Source: Synergistaceae bacterium (GTDB lineage Bacteria; Synergistota; Synergistia; Synergistales; Aminobacteriaceae). Taken from it: a stretch of 64,000 nucleotides of DNA. This document shows positions 45,077 to 54,479 of the stretch, piece after piece. Location of the stretch: positions 1 through 64,000 of the forward strand of contig WRHH01000010.1 in NCBI GenBank assembly GCA_009783355.1, given 5' to 3'. The notes under the pieces were generated by a model, which searched no databases, had not been told where the DNA came from, and was given only the letters and a program-made list of their open reading frames with translations. The stretch's first letter is position 1; each line of letters begins with the position of its first letter. A program made the position numbers and the translations under genes.

Positions 45077-45104
45077 TTGACATGGTAAAAATGTGGTAAA
45101 ATAT
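45077..45104 (+). promoter_or_regulatory. Possible promoter for a noncoding transcript
   Basis: TTGACA at 45077-45082 is followed by AAATAT (45099-45104, spacing 16) or TAAAAT (45097-45102, spacing 14). A direct repeat TGGTAAAA at 45083 and 45094 lies in the spacer, which could instead indicate an IS end or operator. Confidence 0.35.
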
Positions 45105-45498
45105 GGGGCAGTTGAAGGGGATTAATTAGCTGCCCCGAAAATGCAAAAAAATCCGGTCTGGCTTAATGTCGCCTATCCCACAAAAGTAGGATTAGACGAA
45201 TAAACCATAAGCAGAGAGCCAACGAGCTTGCGAGTTGTGCGAAATGAAACAGCAGCTTCGCTGAGCGCTTAGTTTCTTCACCAGTAAAGAACAGAGGCAA
45301 GAGTTGACATCTTGGGGATGGTTATCTTGCCTCTGAGCGACAAATTAAATTATTTTGAAGGGAATAACTGGTTTGAATTTGCTTGAATTATTTATTATTT
45401 ATTTTCGCAAGAAGCTTTTTTCTTCAATTAGTTTGGTTCATTCCATTTTGCGAATATAGTTTTTCAGCCGTTGCCTCAAAAGGTAGCGGCTTTTTTGT
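45105..45498 (+). ncRNA. Candidate noncoding RNA, class unknown
   Basis: Between the TTGACA box and an intrinsic terminator lie about 390 bases without an ORF but with clear hairpins: GGGGCAG/CTGCCCC (45105-45111 with 45130-45136), a nested pair GAAAC/GTTTC (45246-45250 with 45272-45276) around CAGC-TTC-GCTG (45253-45263), and an 11-bp stem (45292-45302 with 45325-45335). I do not find the conserved cores of tmRNA, RNase P RNA, SRP RNA or 6S RNA. A pyr leader or a dead insertion sequence are alternatives. Confidence 0.35.
45466..45498 (+). terminator. Intrinsic terminator upstream of pyrF
   Basis: An 11-bp stem (45466-45476 with 45481-45491, two G-T pairs), loop CAAA, then TTTTTTG. It ends whatever is transcribed across the preceding 400 bases and could act as an attenuator for the pyr operon 58 bp downstream. 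Confidence 0.8.
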
Positions 45499-45509
45499 GA
45501 TATATTCAG

Positions 45510-45529
45510 TACATATCTACCGATATGTA
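45510..45529. promoter_or_regulatory. Palindrome in the pyrF upstream region
   Basis: A perfect 8-bp inverted repeat TACATATC-TACC-GATATGTA 27 bp before the pyrF start. Size and place fit an operator or a short leader hairpin. No PyrR-binding consensus was recognised. Confidence 0.4.
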
Positions 45530-45555
45530 AATTAGAGTTTAAACAGGAGGAAAGA

Positions 45556-46254
45556 ATGAAGGACAAAATTATTCTCGCGCTTGATTTGACAAATGTGGGG
45601 GAAGCTCTTAATCTTGCAGACGAACTGAGGGGCGGATTGTCTCATATCAAAATTGGGCATCAGCTTTACGCTCAGGGCGGAATGGAATTCGTGACTAAGA
45701 TAATTCAAATGGGACACAAAGTGTTTCTTGACCTTAAGCTTCATGACATTCCCAATACTGTGCGCATGGCAGTTGAGGAACTGGCCTCGCACGGGCTCTG
45801 GGCGCTGTCGATACATTCTTCAGGCGGAAGGAAGATGCTCGAAGAGGCGCGAAAAGCTGCCGACAACAGCGGCGCTGATATAAAGCTTCTTGCGATAAGC
45901 GTGCTGACAAGTTTTTCGCAGGAAGTGTGGCAGGAAGTGAATCCGAACAGCACTATACAGGAAGCGCTCTTAGCCCGCGCAAAAGTCGTAATGGAAACAG
46001 GCGTCCACGGGATGGTGTGTTCTCCGCTCGACCTTCCTGTTGTAATGCCGATACTTCAAAATAAAGTAATGACGGTCGTTCCTGGAGTGCGGCTAATCAA
46101 AGGCGGCGCAAAGGACGATCAAGAGCGAGCTGCTACTCCCGGGCGCGCGGTCTCGGCAGGCGCTGATTACATAGTTGTGGGGCGCCCGGTTTTGGAGGCC
46201 AAAGACAGGTTTGCAGCAATAGAGGAAATCGCTGAAGACATGAAAAGAGTGTGA
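45556..46254 (+). CDS. pyrF: Orotidine 5'-phosphate decarboxylase
   Basis: Last step of UMP synthesis. The 232-aa TIM barrel shows IILALDLTN at the start, the catalytic DLKLHDIPNTV, and the phosphate site VVPGVR and DYIVVGRPV. AGGAGG precedes the ATG. It leads a pyrF-pyrE-membrane protein-pyrC-pyrB-pyrI run. Its TGA stop is inside an AGTGTGA heptamer array. Confidence 0.96.
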   Translation: MKDKIILALDLTNVGEALNLADELRGGLSHIKIGHQLYAQGGMEFVTKIIQMGHKVFLDLKLHDIPNTVRMAVEELASHGLWALSIHSSGGRKMLEEARKAADNSGADIKLLAISVLTSFSQEVWQEVNPNSTIQEALLARAKVVMETGVHGMVCSPLDLPVVMPILQNKVMTVVPGVRLIKGGAKDDQERAATPGRAVSAGADYIVVGRPVLEAKDRFAAIEEIAEDMKRV

Positions 46255-46275
46255 AGTGTGGAGTGTGGAGTGTGA
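46248..46275 (+). repeat. Heptamer array AGTGTGG at the pyrF stop
   Basis: Four 7-bp units (AGTGTGA, AGTGTGG, AGTGTGG, AGTGTGA) followed by AGTTAAAAGACAAAAC. The pyrF stop codon lies in the first unit. Confidence 0.95.
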
Positions 46276-46324
46276 AGTTAAAAGACAAAACCAAGGGTAA
46301 TTAGAAATTTATGGAGGTTAATTT

Positions 46325-46894
46325 ATGGACAAAATTGAACAATTGAAAGAAATGATGAAAGTTAGCGGGGCGCACCTCGAGGGGCATTTCAGGTTGTCGT
46401 CCGGGCTTCATAGCGGAAATTACATGCAGTGCGCGCGCCTCTTGGCTATACCCGAATACGCCGCATTTGCGGGGGAATTGCTTGCGGATAAACTGCGTGG
46501 ACTCAAGCCTGATTTCGTTACCGCTCCGGCTATAGGCGGCTTGATAATTGGGCATGAAGTTGCCCGCGCGCTTAATATTCCGTTTTTGTTTTGCGAAAGG
46601 GACGACAAAAGGGAGATGAAAATTCGCCGTTTTGAATTTCCTTTAAATTCATCCGCAATTGTCGTTGAAGATGTTATAACTACAGGCGGCTCAACCATGG
46701 AAGTGGGGAAAGTTTTACAGGACAACGGAGTTGTATGGAGCGGGACAGGAGTCATAGTGAATCGCAGCGGCGGCAAGCACGTACTGCCTCATCAACCGGC
46801 GTCTCTTTGGGACGTGAACTTTGAAGTGTGGCAGCCGGAAAGCTGTCCGTTGTGCGCGAAAGAAATGCCGATAGTAAAGCCGGGAAGCAAGTAG
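46325..46894 (+). CDS. pyrE: Orotate phosphoribosyltransferase
   Basis: Joins orotate to PRPP to form OMP. The 189-aa protein has FRLSSGLHSGNY, PAIGGLIIGHEVA and the PRPP motif VVEDVITTGGST. It matches the archaeal/Thermus-type short PyrE group, with cysteines near the C-terminus (CPLCAKE). A heptamer array lies 14 bp after the TAG stop. Confidence 0.95.
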   Translation: MDKIEQLKEMMKVSGAHLEGHFRLSSGLHSGNYMQCARLLAIPEYAAFAGELLADKLRGLKPDFVTAPAIGGLIIGHEVARALNIPFLFCERDDKREMKIRRFEFPLNSSAIVVEDVITTGGSTMEVGKVLQDNGVVWSGTGVIVNRSGGKHVLPHQPASLWDVNFEVWQPESCPLCAKEMPIVKPGSK

Positions 46895-46908
46895 GAAGGA
46901 CAGTGTTA

Positions 46909-46975
46909 AGTGTGGAGTGTGGAGTGTGGAGTGTGGAGTTAAAGGACAAAGACAAAGGACAAGGACAAAGACTGA
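46909..46975 (+). repeat. Heptamer array AGTGTGG x4 with purine tail
   Basis: Four perfect AGTGTGG units (46909-46936), then AGTTAAAGGACAAAGAC and further AAGGACAAAGAC words. Same family and direction as the array at the end of pyrF. Confidence 0.95.
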
Positions 46976-47146
46976 AGCAGAAGCAATACATTGAATTGGG
47001 TTGTAGCCTATAAGAAATAAGAAACAGAAACTGAGAAACAGATGCTTCGCGTTGCGCACAGAGCGCAAGGGCGCCCTTTGGGGAAAAGGAAAATAGCGGG
47101 GCCGCCACTTCGGCGTCCGGTAGCCGGAAAACTCATGAAGAGGTGA

Positions 47147-48016
47147 ATGCATATGTTTAACAAGTTAAAAGAAGCCAGTATAGTCGATATACAAATAAAT
47201 ATGACCGCTTATTTAACGTACATAATGTTTTTTGCATTTGTCGTGATGTTTTTTTTACCGCATGATTTTCTTATGTTTTTAAGTATTGCTGCGGGTTTAT
47301 TCATAGCCAACTGGCCTCTTTTGCCTTTTTTCATTGAAGTAAAATTGGACAAAACATGGATTCTTAGCGTCATAAAAGTAGAGTTTAATAATGCTGCGCC
47401 AAAAAAGAAAAAAAGATTTATAAAGTATTTGAAATTTCTTCCATATGAAAGTGTGATAATATTTTTAATAATATTGTATTACACCGGGTTATCAATAGAA
47501 CACTCTATAGTCTTAGTAGCTGTAACTTTGTGGATTTTCTTGACTATACGCATGATAACGCAAGTTATGGGGTTTTATACTTATTGGATTGCTCGGATAA
47601 ACGGTGATCCAACTCTGAAAGAAAATGTGCAGGACATCAAGATACTCGAAAAAACATTAAAAACTGCAAGAGCTAATTATCGTGGCGCGTGGTTTTTTAT
47701 TGTGCTTTTGTTCTTGTCTTTATTGGTGTATTTATTTTCAGAATATATTTCTCAAGCTTCGCAGGACGCAAGGTTCTTTTTTACTTTGTACTCCCTTTTA
47801 ATTTTCTTGTGGATAGTACAATTTCTTATTTTAGGGCAACTCTTTGATAAGAATGTAGTTTTACTATACATCACACGGTCGGCGTATTATGACGATCTAT
47901 GCGCGGTAGTTGTGAATTCAATGCAAAAGCGTCTCTTTTTTATGAAACACTTGTTAGGGTTATTCTTATTCATGGAAGTAATAGTAATGCCTGTAATTTT
48001 TAAAACAATTTTGTGA
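47147..48016 (+). CDS. Multi-pass membrane protein, unknown
   Basis: A 289-aa integral membrane protein with about six hydrophobic segments and basic loops (APKKKKRFIKYLKF). No family recognised and no transporter motif seen. AGAGGTG lies before two close ATGs (47147 and 47153); either may start. It sits inside the pyr gene run, 14 bp before pyrC, so a link with nucleobase uptake is possible but unsupported. Confidence 0.55.
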   Translation: MHMFNKLKEASIVDIQINMTAYLTYIMFFAFVVMFFLPHDFLMFLSIAAGLFIANWPLLPFFIEVKLDKTWILSVIKVEFNNAAPKKKKRFIKYLKFLPYESVIIFLIILYYTGLSIEHSIVLVAVTLWIFLTIRMITQVMGFYTYWIARINGDPTLKENVQDIKILEKTLKTARANYRGAWFFIVLLFLSLLVYLFSEYISQASQDARFFFTLYSLLIFLWIVQFLILGQLFDKNVVLLYITRSAYYDDLCAVVVNSMQKRLFFMKHLLGLFLFMEVIVMPVIFKTIL

Positions 48017-48029
48017 GGTTGCCCACACG

Positions 48030-49274
48030 ATGAAAGACTTGCTTGTAAAAAATGTACGGATAGTGGATGCGCAGACCGATATGATCGGTCAAGTCATAGT
48101 AAGGAACGGCTTATTTTATGACGTAAGAGAGGCGCCTCCGCTTGCGCCCTCCGGGGTAGATGCCCCGGAGGTAAATTCTGACAACTTTGAAGTTATCAAT
48201 GGTAGCGGGGCGGGAATAGTCATTATGCCTGCTTTCACAGATCTTCACGCTCATTTCAGGGAGCCGGGATATACATATAAAGAGGATATAGCATCTGGAA
48301 GCAGGGCTGCCGTGAAAGGCGGATACACGACGGTCGTGCTCATGGCAAACACAAAACCTGTATGCAGTACAATGAATACTGTAAATCGCGTCATGGAAAG
48401 GGCAAGAGAAGCCAGGTTAATAGATATATTTCAGGCGGTGTCAATTACTAACGACATGAAAGGCGAAAACGTTTTTCATTTAAAATTCATAAACGACTCC
48501 GTGAAATTTGTCTCGGACGACGGCAAGGGAGTTATGAACGATCGCCTTATGGAAGAAGCCCTCACAATGTCGAAAGTGAAAAACTTTATCGTCATGTCCC
48601 ACGCTGAGGACCATCGATACTCGAATACCGATATGAGGCGGGCGGAAAACAGCATGACTAAGAGAGATATCGAAGCATGCATTAAAACAGGCGGCAGACT
48701 GCATCTTGCGCATGTAAGCACAATGGAAGCCATGGAAATGATAGTAAAAGCGAAAACAAAAGGAGCAAACATTACCTGTGAAGTTACTCCGCATCACTTA
48801 TATACTTCAGATGAGATAACATACAAGGTAAATCCGCCATTCAGAAACCCTGAAGATGTTTTTTACCTTCTTAAAGCTATAAAGGACGGGTATGTGGATG
48901 CGATAGCCACGGATCACGCGCCGCATACGAAAGCGGATAAGGCGGATGGCGCGCCCGGTATTTCCGGCATAGAGACCGCGTTTCAGTTATGCTTAACGAA
49001 ATTGATAAAAGAATACGGCGTTATAAGCCTTAAAAAGCTTTCTGAAATCATGTCGTATAATCCGTCAAAAATGGTCGGAGTGAATAAAGGACTGATAAAG
49101 CAAGGATACGAAGCGGATTTTATTATAGCTGACGTGAACAGGGCTACAACAATTAACGTGTTTAAGTTTGCGTCAAAAGGAACGAATACCCCGTTCAATG
49201 GAGCAAATGTATTCGGCAAGATACTCATGACCGTAAAGAAAGGGAAAGTAATGTATGACGAAAGGAATGTATAA
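48030..49274 (+). CDS. pyrC: Dihydroorotase
   Basis: Type I zinc dihydroorotase, 414 aa. The metal ligands are in [10 protein letters not shown], the substrate loop in ANTKP, further histidines in MSHAEDH and HLAHVST, and the last metal Asp in ATDHAPH. An insert-like segment near residues 35-50 ([13 protein letters not shown]) is encoded by an 8-bp inverted repeat CTCCGGGG/CCCCGGAG and may be a small DNA insertion kept in frame. Confidence 0.95.
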   Translation: MKDLLVKNVRIVDAQTDMIGQVIVRNGLFYDVREAPPLAPSGVDAPEVNSDNFEVINGSGAGIVIMPAFTDLHAHFREPGYTYKEDIASGSRAAVKGGYTTVVLMANTKPVCSTMNTVNRVMERAREARLIDIFQAVSITNDMKGENVFHLKFINDSVKFVSDDGKGVMNDRLMEEALTMSKVKNFIVMSHAEDHRYSNTDMRRAENSMTKRDIEACIKTGGRLHLAHVSTMEAMEMIVKAKTKGANITCEVTPHHLYTSDEITYKVNPPFRNPEDVFYLLKAIKDGYVDAIATDHAPHTKADKADGAPGISGIETAFQLCLTKLIKEYGVISLKKLSEIMSYNPSKMVGVNKGLIKQGYEADFIIADVNRATTINVFKFASKGTNTPFNGANVFGKILMTVKKGKVMYDERNV

Positions 49275-49278
49275 GAGT

Positions 49279-50205
49279 ATGTTGAAGGGAAGGCACCTTA
49301 TAGACCCTATGGATTTTTCTCCGGAGGAAATAGACGAGATATTGCAACTTTCAGACGAAATAATAAAAAATCCAAGGCTTTATGCGGATGTGTGCAAAGG
49401 TTACATATTAGCTACTTTATTTTTTGAACCGAGCACGAGGACAAGGCTAAGCTTTGAAGCCGCAATGCTGAGACTTGGCGGAAGCGTAACGGGGTTTTCA
49501 TCAGCAGACGCGAGCTCTGCGGTGAAGGGAGAATCCGTAGCGGATACGGTAAAAACAATTTCAAACTACGCCGATATATGCGCGATGAGGCACCCGAAGG
49601 AAGGAGCGCCTAAAATTGCAGCGATGTACTCCGACATCCCGGTCATAAATGGGGGGGACGGAGGACATCATCATCCGACACAAACGCTCACGGACCTGTT
49701 GACGATACGTTCATTAAAGGGGCGATTATCGAACTTTACTGTGGGCTTCTGCGGAGATTTAAAATTTGGAAGGACGGTTCACTCACTGATTAAGGCGTTG
49801 TCAAGATATGAAAACATAAAGTTCGTTCTCGTTTCGCCCGAAGAGCTCAGAGTTCCAGACTATATCAAAGATGAAGTTTTGACAAAGAAGAGAATTGATT
49901 TTGTTGAGGTCGATAAGCTTGAAGAAATAATGCCCGCCTTGGACATCCTGTATATGACAAGGGTGCAGAAGGAGAGGTTCTTTAACGAAGAGGATTATAT
50001 AAGACTAAAAGATAGCTTCATACTGGATTTGAATAAGCTTGAGAATGCGAAAGACGATATGATAATAATGCATCCGTTGCCGAGGGTGAACGAAATATCA
50101 ATGGAAGTTGACAGTGACCGGAGGGCGGCGTATTTTAAGCAGACGAAATATGGGATGTACGTCAGAATGGGTTTGATAATGAAGTTGTTGGGGGTGGAGA
50201 TTTAA
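49279..50205 (+). CDS. pyrB: Aspartate carbamoyltransferase catalytic chain
   Basis: Second step of pyrimidine synthesis. It has the carbamoyl-phosphate motif [21 protein letters not shown], the aspartate loop and HPLPRVNEI near the end. Family members usually begin [14 protein letters not shown], so I place the start at ATG 49279; ATG 49267 and 49255 in the same frame would overlap or abut pyrC. The stop overlaps the pyrI start by one base. Confidence 0.95.
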   Translation: MLKGRHLIDPMDFSPEEIDEILQLSDEIIKNPRLYADVCKGYILATLFFEPSTRTRLSFEAAMLRLGGSVTGFSSADASSAVKGESVADTVKTISNYADICAMRHPKEGAPKIAAMYSDIPVINGGDGGHHHPTQTLTDLLTIRSLKGRLSNFTVGFCGDLKFGRTVHSLIKALSRYENIKFVLVSPEELRVPDYIKDEVLTKKRIDFVEVDKLEEIMPALDILYMTRVQKERFFNEEDYIRLKDSFILDLNKLENAKDDMIIMHPLPRVNEISMEVDSDRRAAYFKQTKYGMYVRMGLIMKLLGVEI

Positions 50206-50630
50206 TGCTTAATGTCGACAGCGTTGAAAAAGGTATAGTTATCGACCATATAAAGGCCGGCAGAGGTATGTACATATACAATTACCTAAAACTTGACGAG
50301 CTGGAGAGTTGCGTAGCAATAATAAAAAATGTGAAAAGCGAAAAACAGGGAAGAAAAGACTTAATAAAAATTGACGGCATAATTGACATAAACCTTGAAG
50401 TGCTGGGGTTCATAGACCCGAATGCGACTGTAAACATCGTTGAGGATGGGAAAATTATTACGAAAACAAAACTCAAGCTTCCAAACAGAGTTGTCGATGT
50501 GGTGAAGTGCAAGAATCCAAGATGTATAACTTCGGTTGAAAACGAGATAAAGCATGAGTTCAGGCTCTCCGACATAGAAAAAGGAAGCTACAGGTGCGTT
50601 TACTGCGATTCAATGTATAGCGCAAGCTGA
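50205..50630 (+). CDS. pyrI: Aspartate carbamoyltransferase regulatory chain
   Basis: A 141-aa PyrI with the nucleotide-binding N-terminal domain (VIDHIKAGRGMYIYNYL) and a C-terminal zinc domain with four cysteines (CKNPRCI and CVYCDS). Together with PyrB it forms the allosteric holoenzyme, so CTP feedback is expected at protein level. No pyrD or pyrK follows. Confidence 0.95.
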   Translation: MLNVDSVEKGIVIDHIKAGRGMYIYNYLKLDELESCVAIIKNVKSEKQGRKDLIKIDGIIDINLEVLGFIDPNATVNIVEDGKIITKTKLKLPNRVVDVVKCKNPRCITSVENEIKHEFRLSDIEKGSYRCVYCDSMYSAS

Positions 50631-50920
50631 TATATCCGCGATTTTATTTCAATTACGTTTGCCGTTGTGCAACCCGTTCCGATGTTTGTACCCCAAACCT
50701 CAGTAAAGGTGAAGGCGCCGTGCTCAGGGTCGTTCGGGATGTGAGCAGGGGAAGGACGCCAGGGGAAGGACGCCTTAAAAAAGACAATGCACAATTATCA
50801 ATGTTCAATGTTCAATGAAAAGCAAAGACAAAAGACTTCGAGTTGCCCAAGGTAGTTTTGATAGGGGCGGCATTTCGCCGCCCGCTGTCTTCTGCTTTTC
50901 ATTGTGCATTGTGCATTTTG
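50631..50920. repeat. Intergenic repeats at the end of the RCC1/InlB gene
   Basis: No intact gene is seen. A 14-bp direct repeat AGGGGAAGGACGCC lies near 50755, ATGTTCA heptamers near 50797-50815, AAAGACAAAAGACTTCGAG near 50824, a GGGGCGGCATTTCGCCGCCC hairpin near 50863, and two CATTGTG heptamers (50900-50913) that run up to the TAA stop of the minus-strand gene. On the minus strand 50650-50740 reads like a gene fragment (TEVWGTNIGTGCTTANVIEI), not identified. Confidence 0.7.
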
Positions 50921-53900
50921 TTACAGACTTTCTTTTATTATAGATTTAATTATAACCCCTGCTTCTACCGTTACCGTAAGCGAGCCTATAGGAGCTGTTA
51001 TGCCGTCAACGTATATATTGAGCTCATATGTCGGATCGACAAGAAGGCCTTCGTTCCAAATGTACGTTACCGAGCTCATTGGCGCATAGATGCCTGACCC
51101 CGCTACAGTCTCTTTCATCTGAACGCGCGAGTCCTCAACCCCTTGGTTGTTTACAGACGCTATATATACCTTTTGCCCGCTTAACCCGTCAATCTTTACT
51201 TCAACCGCGTTTTTGTTGGGCAGCCCGTCAGCGTTGACGTTTGTAGTCCCGACTGTCGTTAGAGTGAAATGCGGCGCGTTCCCGCGAATATCATCTTGAA
51301 TCTCGCTGTAAGCCATCGTCAACGTATTAACTTTTACAAGCCTCGTGAATCCCACGAACTTTACGGCGTTTTCGTCCACTACGGGCGCGAAGTAAACAGC
51401 TTTGTAATAGTTTTCCAAATATGCCGCCTGCAGAGCATCGTCAATTACTACATACGGTGTTTTTTCCGCATAATAATGACTGTACGTTCCGCTTGTCTGC
51501 CAGCCTACAAGGTTTTCAATACCATAACCGCCTTTCGATTTCCAATCTTCGTATGCAGCGAATACTGCCGCCCAATTAATGGGCTCTCCCGCTTTTACCG
51601 TCTGCCAATAGAAGGAAGTGTTAAGCTTTATTGGGCCGCTGCCAAAATCGTAATCGTAATAGCCAATGAAACCGATTGAATAGCTGACGTTTTCTTCTTT
51701 CCATTGGGCTATCAAAGTGATATTGCTCGTCACAGGCGTACTTAAGTTGTAGTTAGCGCCGTTCAGATACCATCCGGCGAAGGTGTGCCCTGCCTTAACC
51801 GGTACGCCGGGATCCGCCGCGCGCGCGCCGTGTTGAACCATTTGAACGTTGAACACAGCGCCGTCCGACATGAAAGTTACGGTGTGTTTGTTGATTTTAT
51901 ATTGCGCGGTCACCGTCAGGTCTGCCATTACTATTGAGAAATCCTTATCCCAGCCAATAAAGGTATAGCCTTCGCGCGCAGGATCCGCAGGGGCTGTCGC
52001 TCCTGAACCGTAAGGAACCATTTGCGTTTTAAGTACGCTCCCGTTCCAGTCAACAAAAGTTACGGCGTGTTTGTTGATTTTATATTGCGCGGTCACCGTC
52101 AGGTCTGCTGTTACTATTGAGAAATCCTTATCCCAGCCTATAAAGGTATAGCCTTCGCGCGTAGGATCCGTAGGGGCTGTCGCTCCTGAACCGTAGGGTA
52201 CTATTTGCGTCTTAAGTACGCTCCCGTTCCAGTCAACAAAAGTTACGGCGTGTTTGTTGATTTTATATTGCGCGGTCACCGTCAGGTCTGCGGTTATAAT
52301 TGAGAAATCCTTATCCCAGCCTATAAAGGTATAGCCTTCGCGCGTAGGATCCGCAGGGGCTGTCGCTCCTGAACCGTAGGGTACTATATGCCTCTTAAGC
52401 ACCTCTCCGTCCCAGTCAACAAAAGTTACGGTGTAGTCGTTGCCGTTAAAGAGCGCGTACACGGTTAGATCTTCCGTAACGACGGAGAAATCCTTATCCC
52501 AACCGGTGAAGGTGTAACCTGCCTTTGTCGGCGTACCGGGATCATCTGCGCCTCTGCCGTATTCAACCGTTTGAACGTCGAACACAACGCCGTCCGACAT
52601 GAAAGTTACAGTGTATTTGTTTATTTCATATAACGTGGAAACGAACAGGTCGTCCATGACGCAAGAGAAATCCTCGTCCCAGCCGATGAATGTGTAGCCC
52701 GTTCTTACAGGGGGAATAGGAGCGGTCGCGGCTGAACCTTTTTCAACCACCTGCGTCTTAAGTTCGTTTCCTTCCCAGTCCAAGAAGGTAACAAGGAAAG
52801 TCTCTACCGGTGATTTGACCGTGATGGTGAAGTCCTTGGTGAAATCGCTCATGGCGCCCCAATCATTGTCTATTCCCACTCGGACGGGCGCGTTGCGGTT
52901 TGTAGTAGAGCCGTCGCCCAGCTGCCAGTATTCATTCCATCCCCATGCCCACAAGCTGACGTCAGTTTTTAGGGCTATTGTGCTATAGCCTTTAGTGGCA
53001 ACTGCTGCCCAGTTATTCTCTGTTCCAACGCGTTGGGGCGCGTTTCGGGTTCTTAAAGTGCCGTCACCCAGCTGGCCGTAAAAATTGTATCCCCATGTCC
53101 ATGCGCTGCCGTCCGTTTTTAGGGCTATATTGTGCTCAGAACCCGCAGAAATCGCAGCCCAGTCATTCGCTGCCCCCACGCGAACAGGCGAGTAGTGGCT
53201 TGTAGTAGAGCCGTCGCCCAGCTGACCGTAAAAATTGTATCCCCAAGACCACAAGCTGCCATCAGTCTTGAGGGCTATACTGTGATAGCCTCCTGCGGAA
53301 ACCGCCGACCAGTCATTCTCCGTCCCCATGCGGGCAGGCGCTTTTCGGTTTGCAGTAGAGCCATCGCCTAATTGACCGTAATAATTATATCCCCATGACC
53401 ATAAGCTGCCGTCCGTTTTTAGCGCTATGGTGTGATTCCGGCCCGAACTGACCGCCGACCAATCATTCTCTGTTCCCACGCGGACAGGCGCGTTGTGGGC
53501 TATTGAACTCCCATCGCCCAGCTGTCCGAAACCGTTATATCCCCATGCCCACAGGCTGCCGTCCGTTTTTAGGGCTATGGTGTACTCATAACCCGCGTCA
53601 ATTGCCGCCCAGTCATTCTCTGTTCCCACGCGGACAGGCGCGTAACGTAATGTATTAAAACCGTCGCCCAACTGTCCATAATCATTCCTTCCCCATGCCC
53701 ACAGGCTGCCGTCCTTCTTTAGAGCTATGCTGTGAAATAAGCCCACAGCAACAGCCGCCCAGTCATTCGCTGAACCAATGCGGACAGGTGCGTAACGGAA
53801 CATATTAGTGGCGTCGCCCAACTGCCCATAATCATTCCTTCCCCATGCCCACAGGCTGCCGTCCGTTTTAATAGCAAGCGAATGATAATAGCCTATGGTA

Positions 53901-54232
53901 AACATTTCTGCGCCGCCATCTTCCAGACCTCCCTTGACAGTCGCTGTAACGACCGTCACGCCCGCCGCAGTTGTGTTGAGGGTGTTGCCGCTAATCGACG
54001 CGCCGGTCGTTCCCGCGTCCTTGACGCTCCAGATTATGTCAGCATTGGTCGCGTCCGCCGGAATCACCGTGCCCGTCAGGATGAGGGGCGTATTTGCCGT
54101 AGCCTCGTCCGGCACGTTGACGATATCCGTCACCGGCACAAAGTCAATGACAGCCGCCGAAGAACTGAAAACAATAAACAGCGTAAGTGTCAGTGCCGAT
54201 AATACTTTTACTTTTCTTCCGAAACTTTTCAT
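50921..54232 (-). CDS. Surface protein with RCC1 propeller and InlB-type repeats
   Basis: A 1103-aa exported protein. In order: signal peptide (to about 27), a BIG2-like immunoglobulin domain ([10 protein letters not shown]...VVTATV), seven RCC1 units forming one propeller (about residues 110-470), then six InlB/Flg_new-type repeats ending in [11 protein letters not shown] (about 480-860) and a C-terminal beta domain. Such proteins are usually cell-surface adhesins or scaffolds. Three InlB units (about 51880-52440) are nearly identical 180-bp DNA repeats and could recombine. The stop codon touches heptamer repeats. Confidence 0.88.
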   Translation of the reverse strand: MKSFGRKVKVLSALTLTLFIVFSSSAAVIDFVPVTDIVNVPDEATANTPLILTGTVIPADATNADIIWSVKDAGTTGASISGNTLNTTAAGVTVVTATVKGGLEDGGAEMFTIGYYHSLAIKTDGSLWAWGRNDYGQLGDATNMFRYAPVRIGSANDWAAVAVGLFHSIALKKDGSLWAWGRNDYGQLGDGFNTLRYAPVRVGTENDWAAIDAGYEYTIALKTDGSLWAWGYNGFGQLGDGSSIAHNAPVRVGTENDWSAVSSGRNHTIALKTDGSLWSWGYNYYGQLGDGSTANRKAPARMGTENDWSAVSAGGYHSIALKTDGSLWSWGYNFYGQLGDGSTTSHYSPVRVGAANDWAAISAGSEHNIALKTDGSAWTWGYNFYGQLGDGTLRTRNAPQRVGTENNWAAVATKGYSTIALKTDVSLWAWGWNEYWQLGDGSTTNRNAPVRVGIDNDWGAMSDFTKDFTITVKSPVETFLVTFLDWEGNELKTQVVEKGSAATAPIPPVRTGYTFIGWDEDFSCVMDDLFVSTLYEINKYTVTFMSDGVVFDVQTVEYGRGADDPGTPTKAGYTFTGWDKDFSVVTEDLTVYALFNGNDYTVTFVDWDGEVLKRHIVPYGSGATAPADPTREGYTFIGWDKDFSIITADLTVTAQYKINKHAVTFVDWNGSVLKTQIVPYGSGATAPTDPTREGYTFIGWDKDFSIVTADLTVTAQYKINKHAVTFVDWNGSVLKTQMVPYGSGATAPADPAREGYTFIGWDKDFSIVMADLTVTAQYKINKHTVTFMSDGAVFNVQMVQHGARAADPGVPVKAGHTFAGWYLNGANYNLSTPVTSNITLIAQWKEENVSYSIGFIGYYDYDFGSGPIKLNTSFYWQTVKAGEPINWAAVFAAYEDWKSKGGYGIENLVGWQTSGTYSHYYAEKTPYVVIDDALQAAYLENYYKAVYFAPVVDENAVKFVGFTRLVKVNTLTMAYSEIQDDIRGNAPHFTLTTVGTTNVNADGLPNKNAVEVKIDGLSGQKVYIASVNNQGVEDSRVQMKETVAGSGIYAPMSSVTYIWNEGLLVDPTYELNIYVDGITAPIGSLTVTVEAGVIIKSIIKESL

Positions 54233-54351
54233 TTATACAGAACCTCCTTTAGTTTTGTATAATATTTATCGGATTATTTGTATTCTCTATTCAATAATAT
54301 ATAAATTAATTATGAGAATTATTAATATTAAACAAAGCAAAGACAAAACAA

Positions 54352-54479
54352 TAGCCGCAAGTTGCACTCACCACAGTGAACGAAACTTGCGGCTAACTCA
54401 TGTCTTTACGAGGAGTGAGCGTAGCGACCGGTAACTATTCTATGCTTTTGTCTTTCATTGTAATTTGTAATTTGCCTTT
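54352..54479. repeat. Hairpin element and TGTAATT repeats after lysY
   Basis: A 12-bp inverted repeat (54352-54363 with 54384-54395, TAGCCGCAAGTT) is followed by GTCTTTACGAGGAGTGAGCG, a relative of the CTTTGCGAG element, and GCTTTTGTCTTT. Two TGTAATT heptamers (54458-54473) then lead up to the lysY stop codon at 54480. Confidence 0.7.

Larger units (their letters stand above)
45036..45555. other. 520-bp structured region before the pyr operon
   Basis: No gene is seen. It holds a TTGACA box, a chain of hairpins, an intrinsic terminator and a palindrome close to pyrF, described separately. Confidence 0.6.

Noticed and set aside
45105-45498. tmRNA, RNase P RNA, SRP RNA or 6S RNA gene
   Set aside because: None of the conserved cores of these RNAs is visible; only general hairpin structure is seen.
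50600-50794. Minus-strand 64-codon frame next to pyrI
   Set aside because: It has no ribosome site, overlaps repeats and pyrI, and its protein-like part looks at most like a gene fragment.
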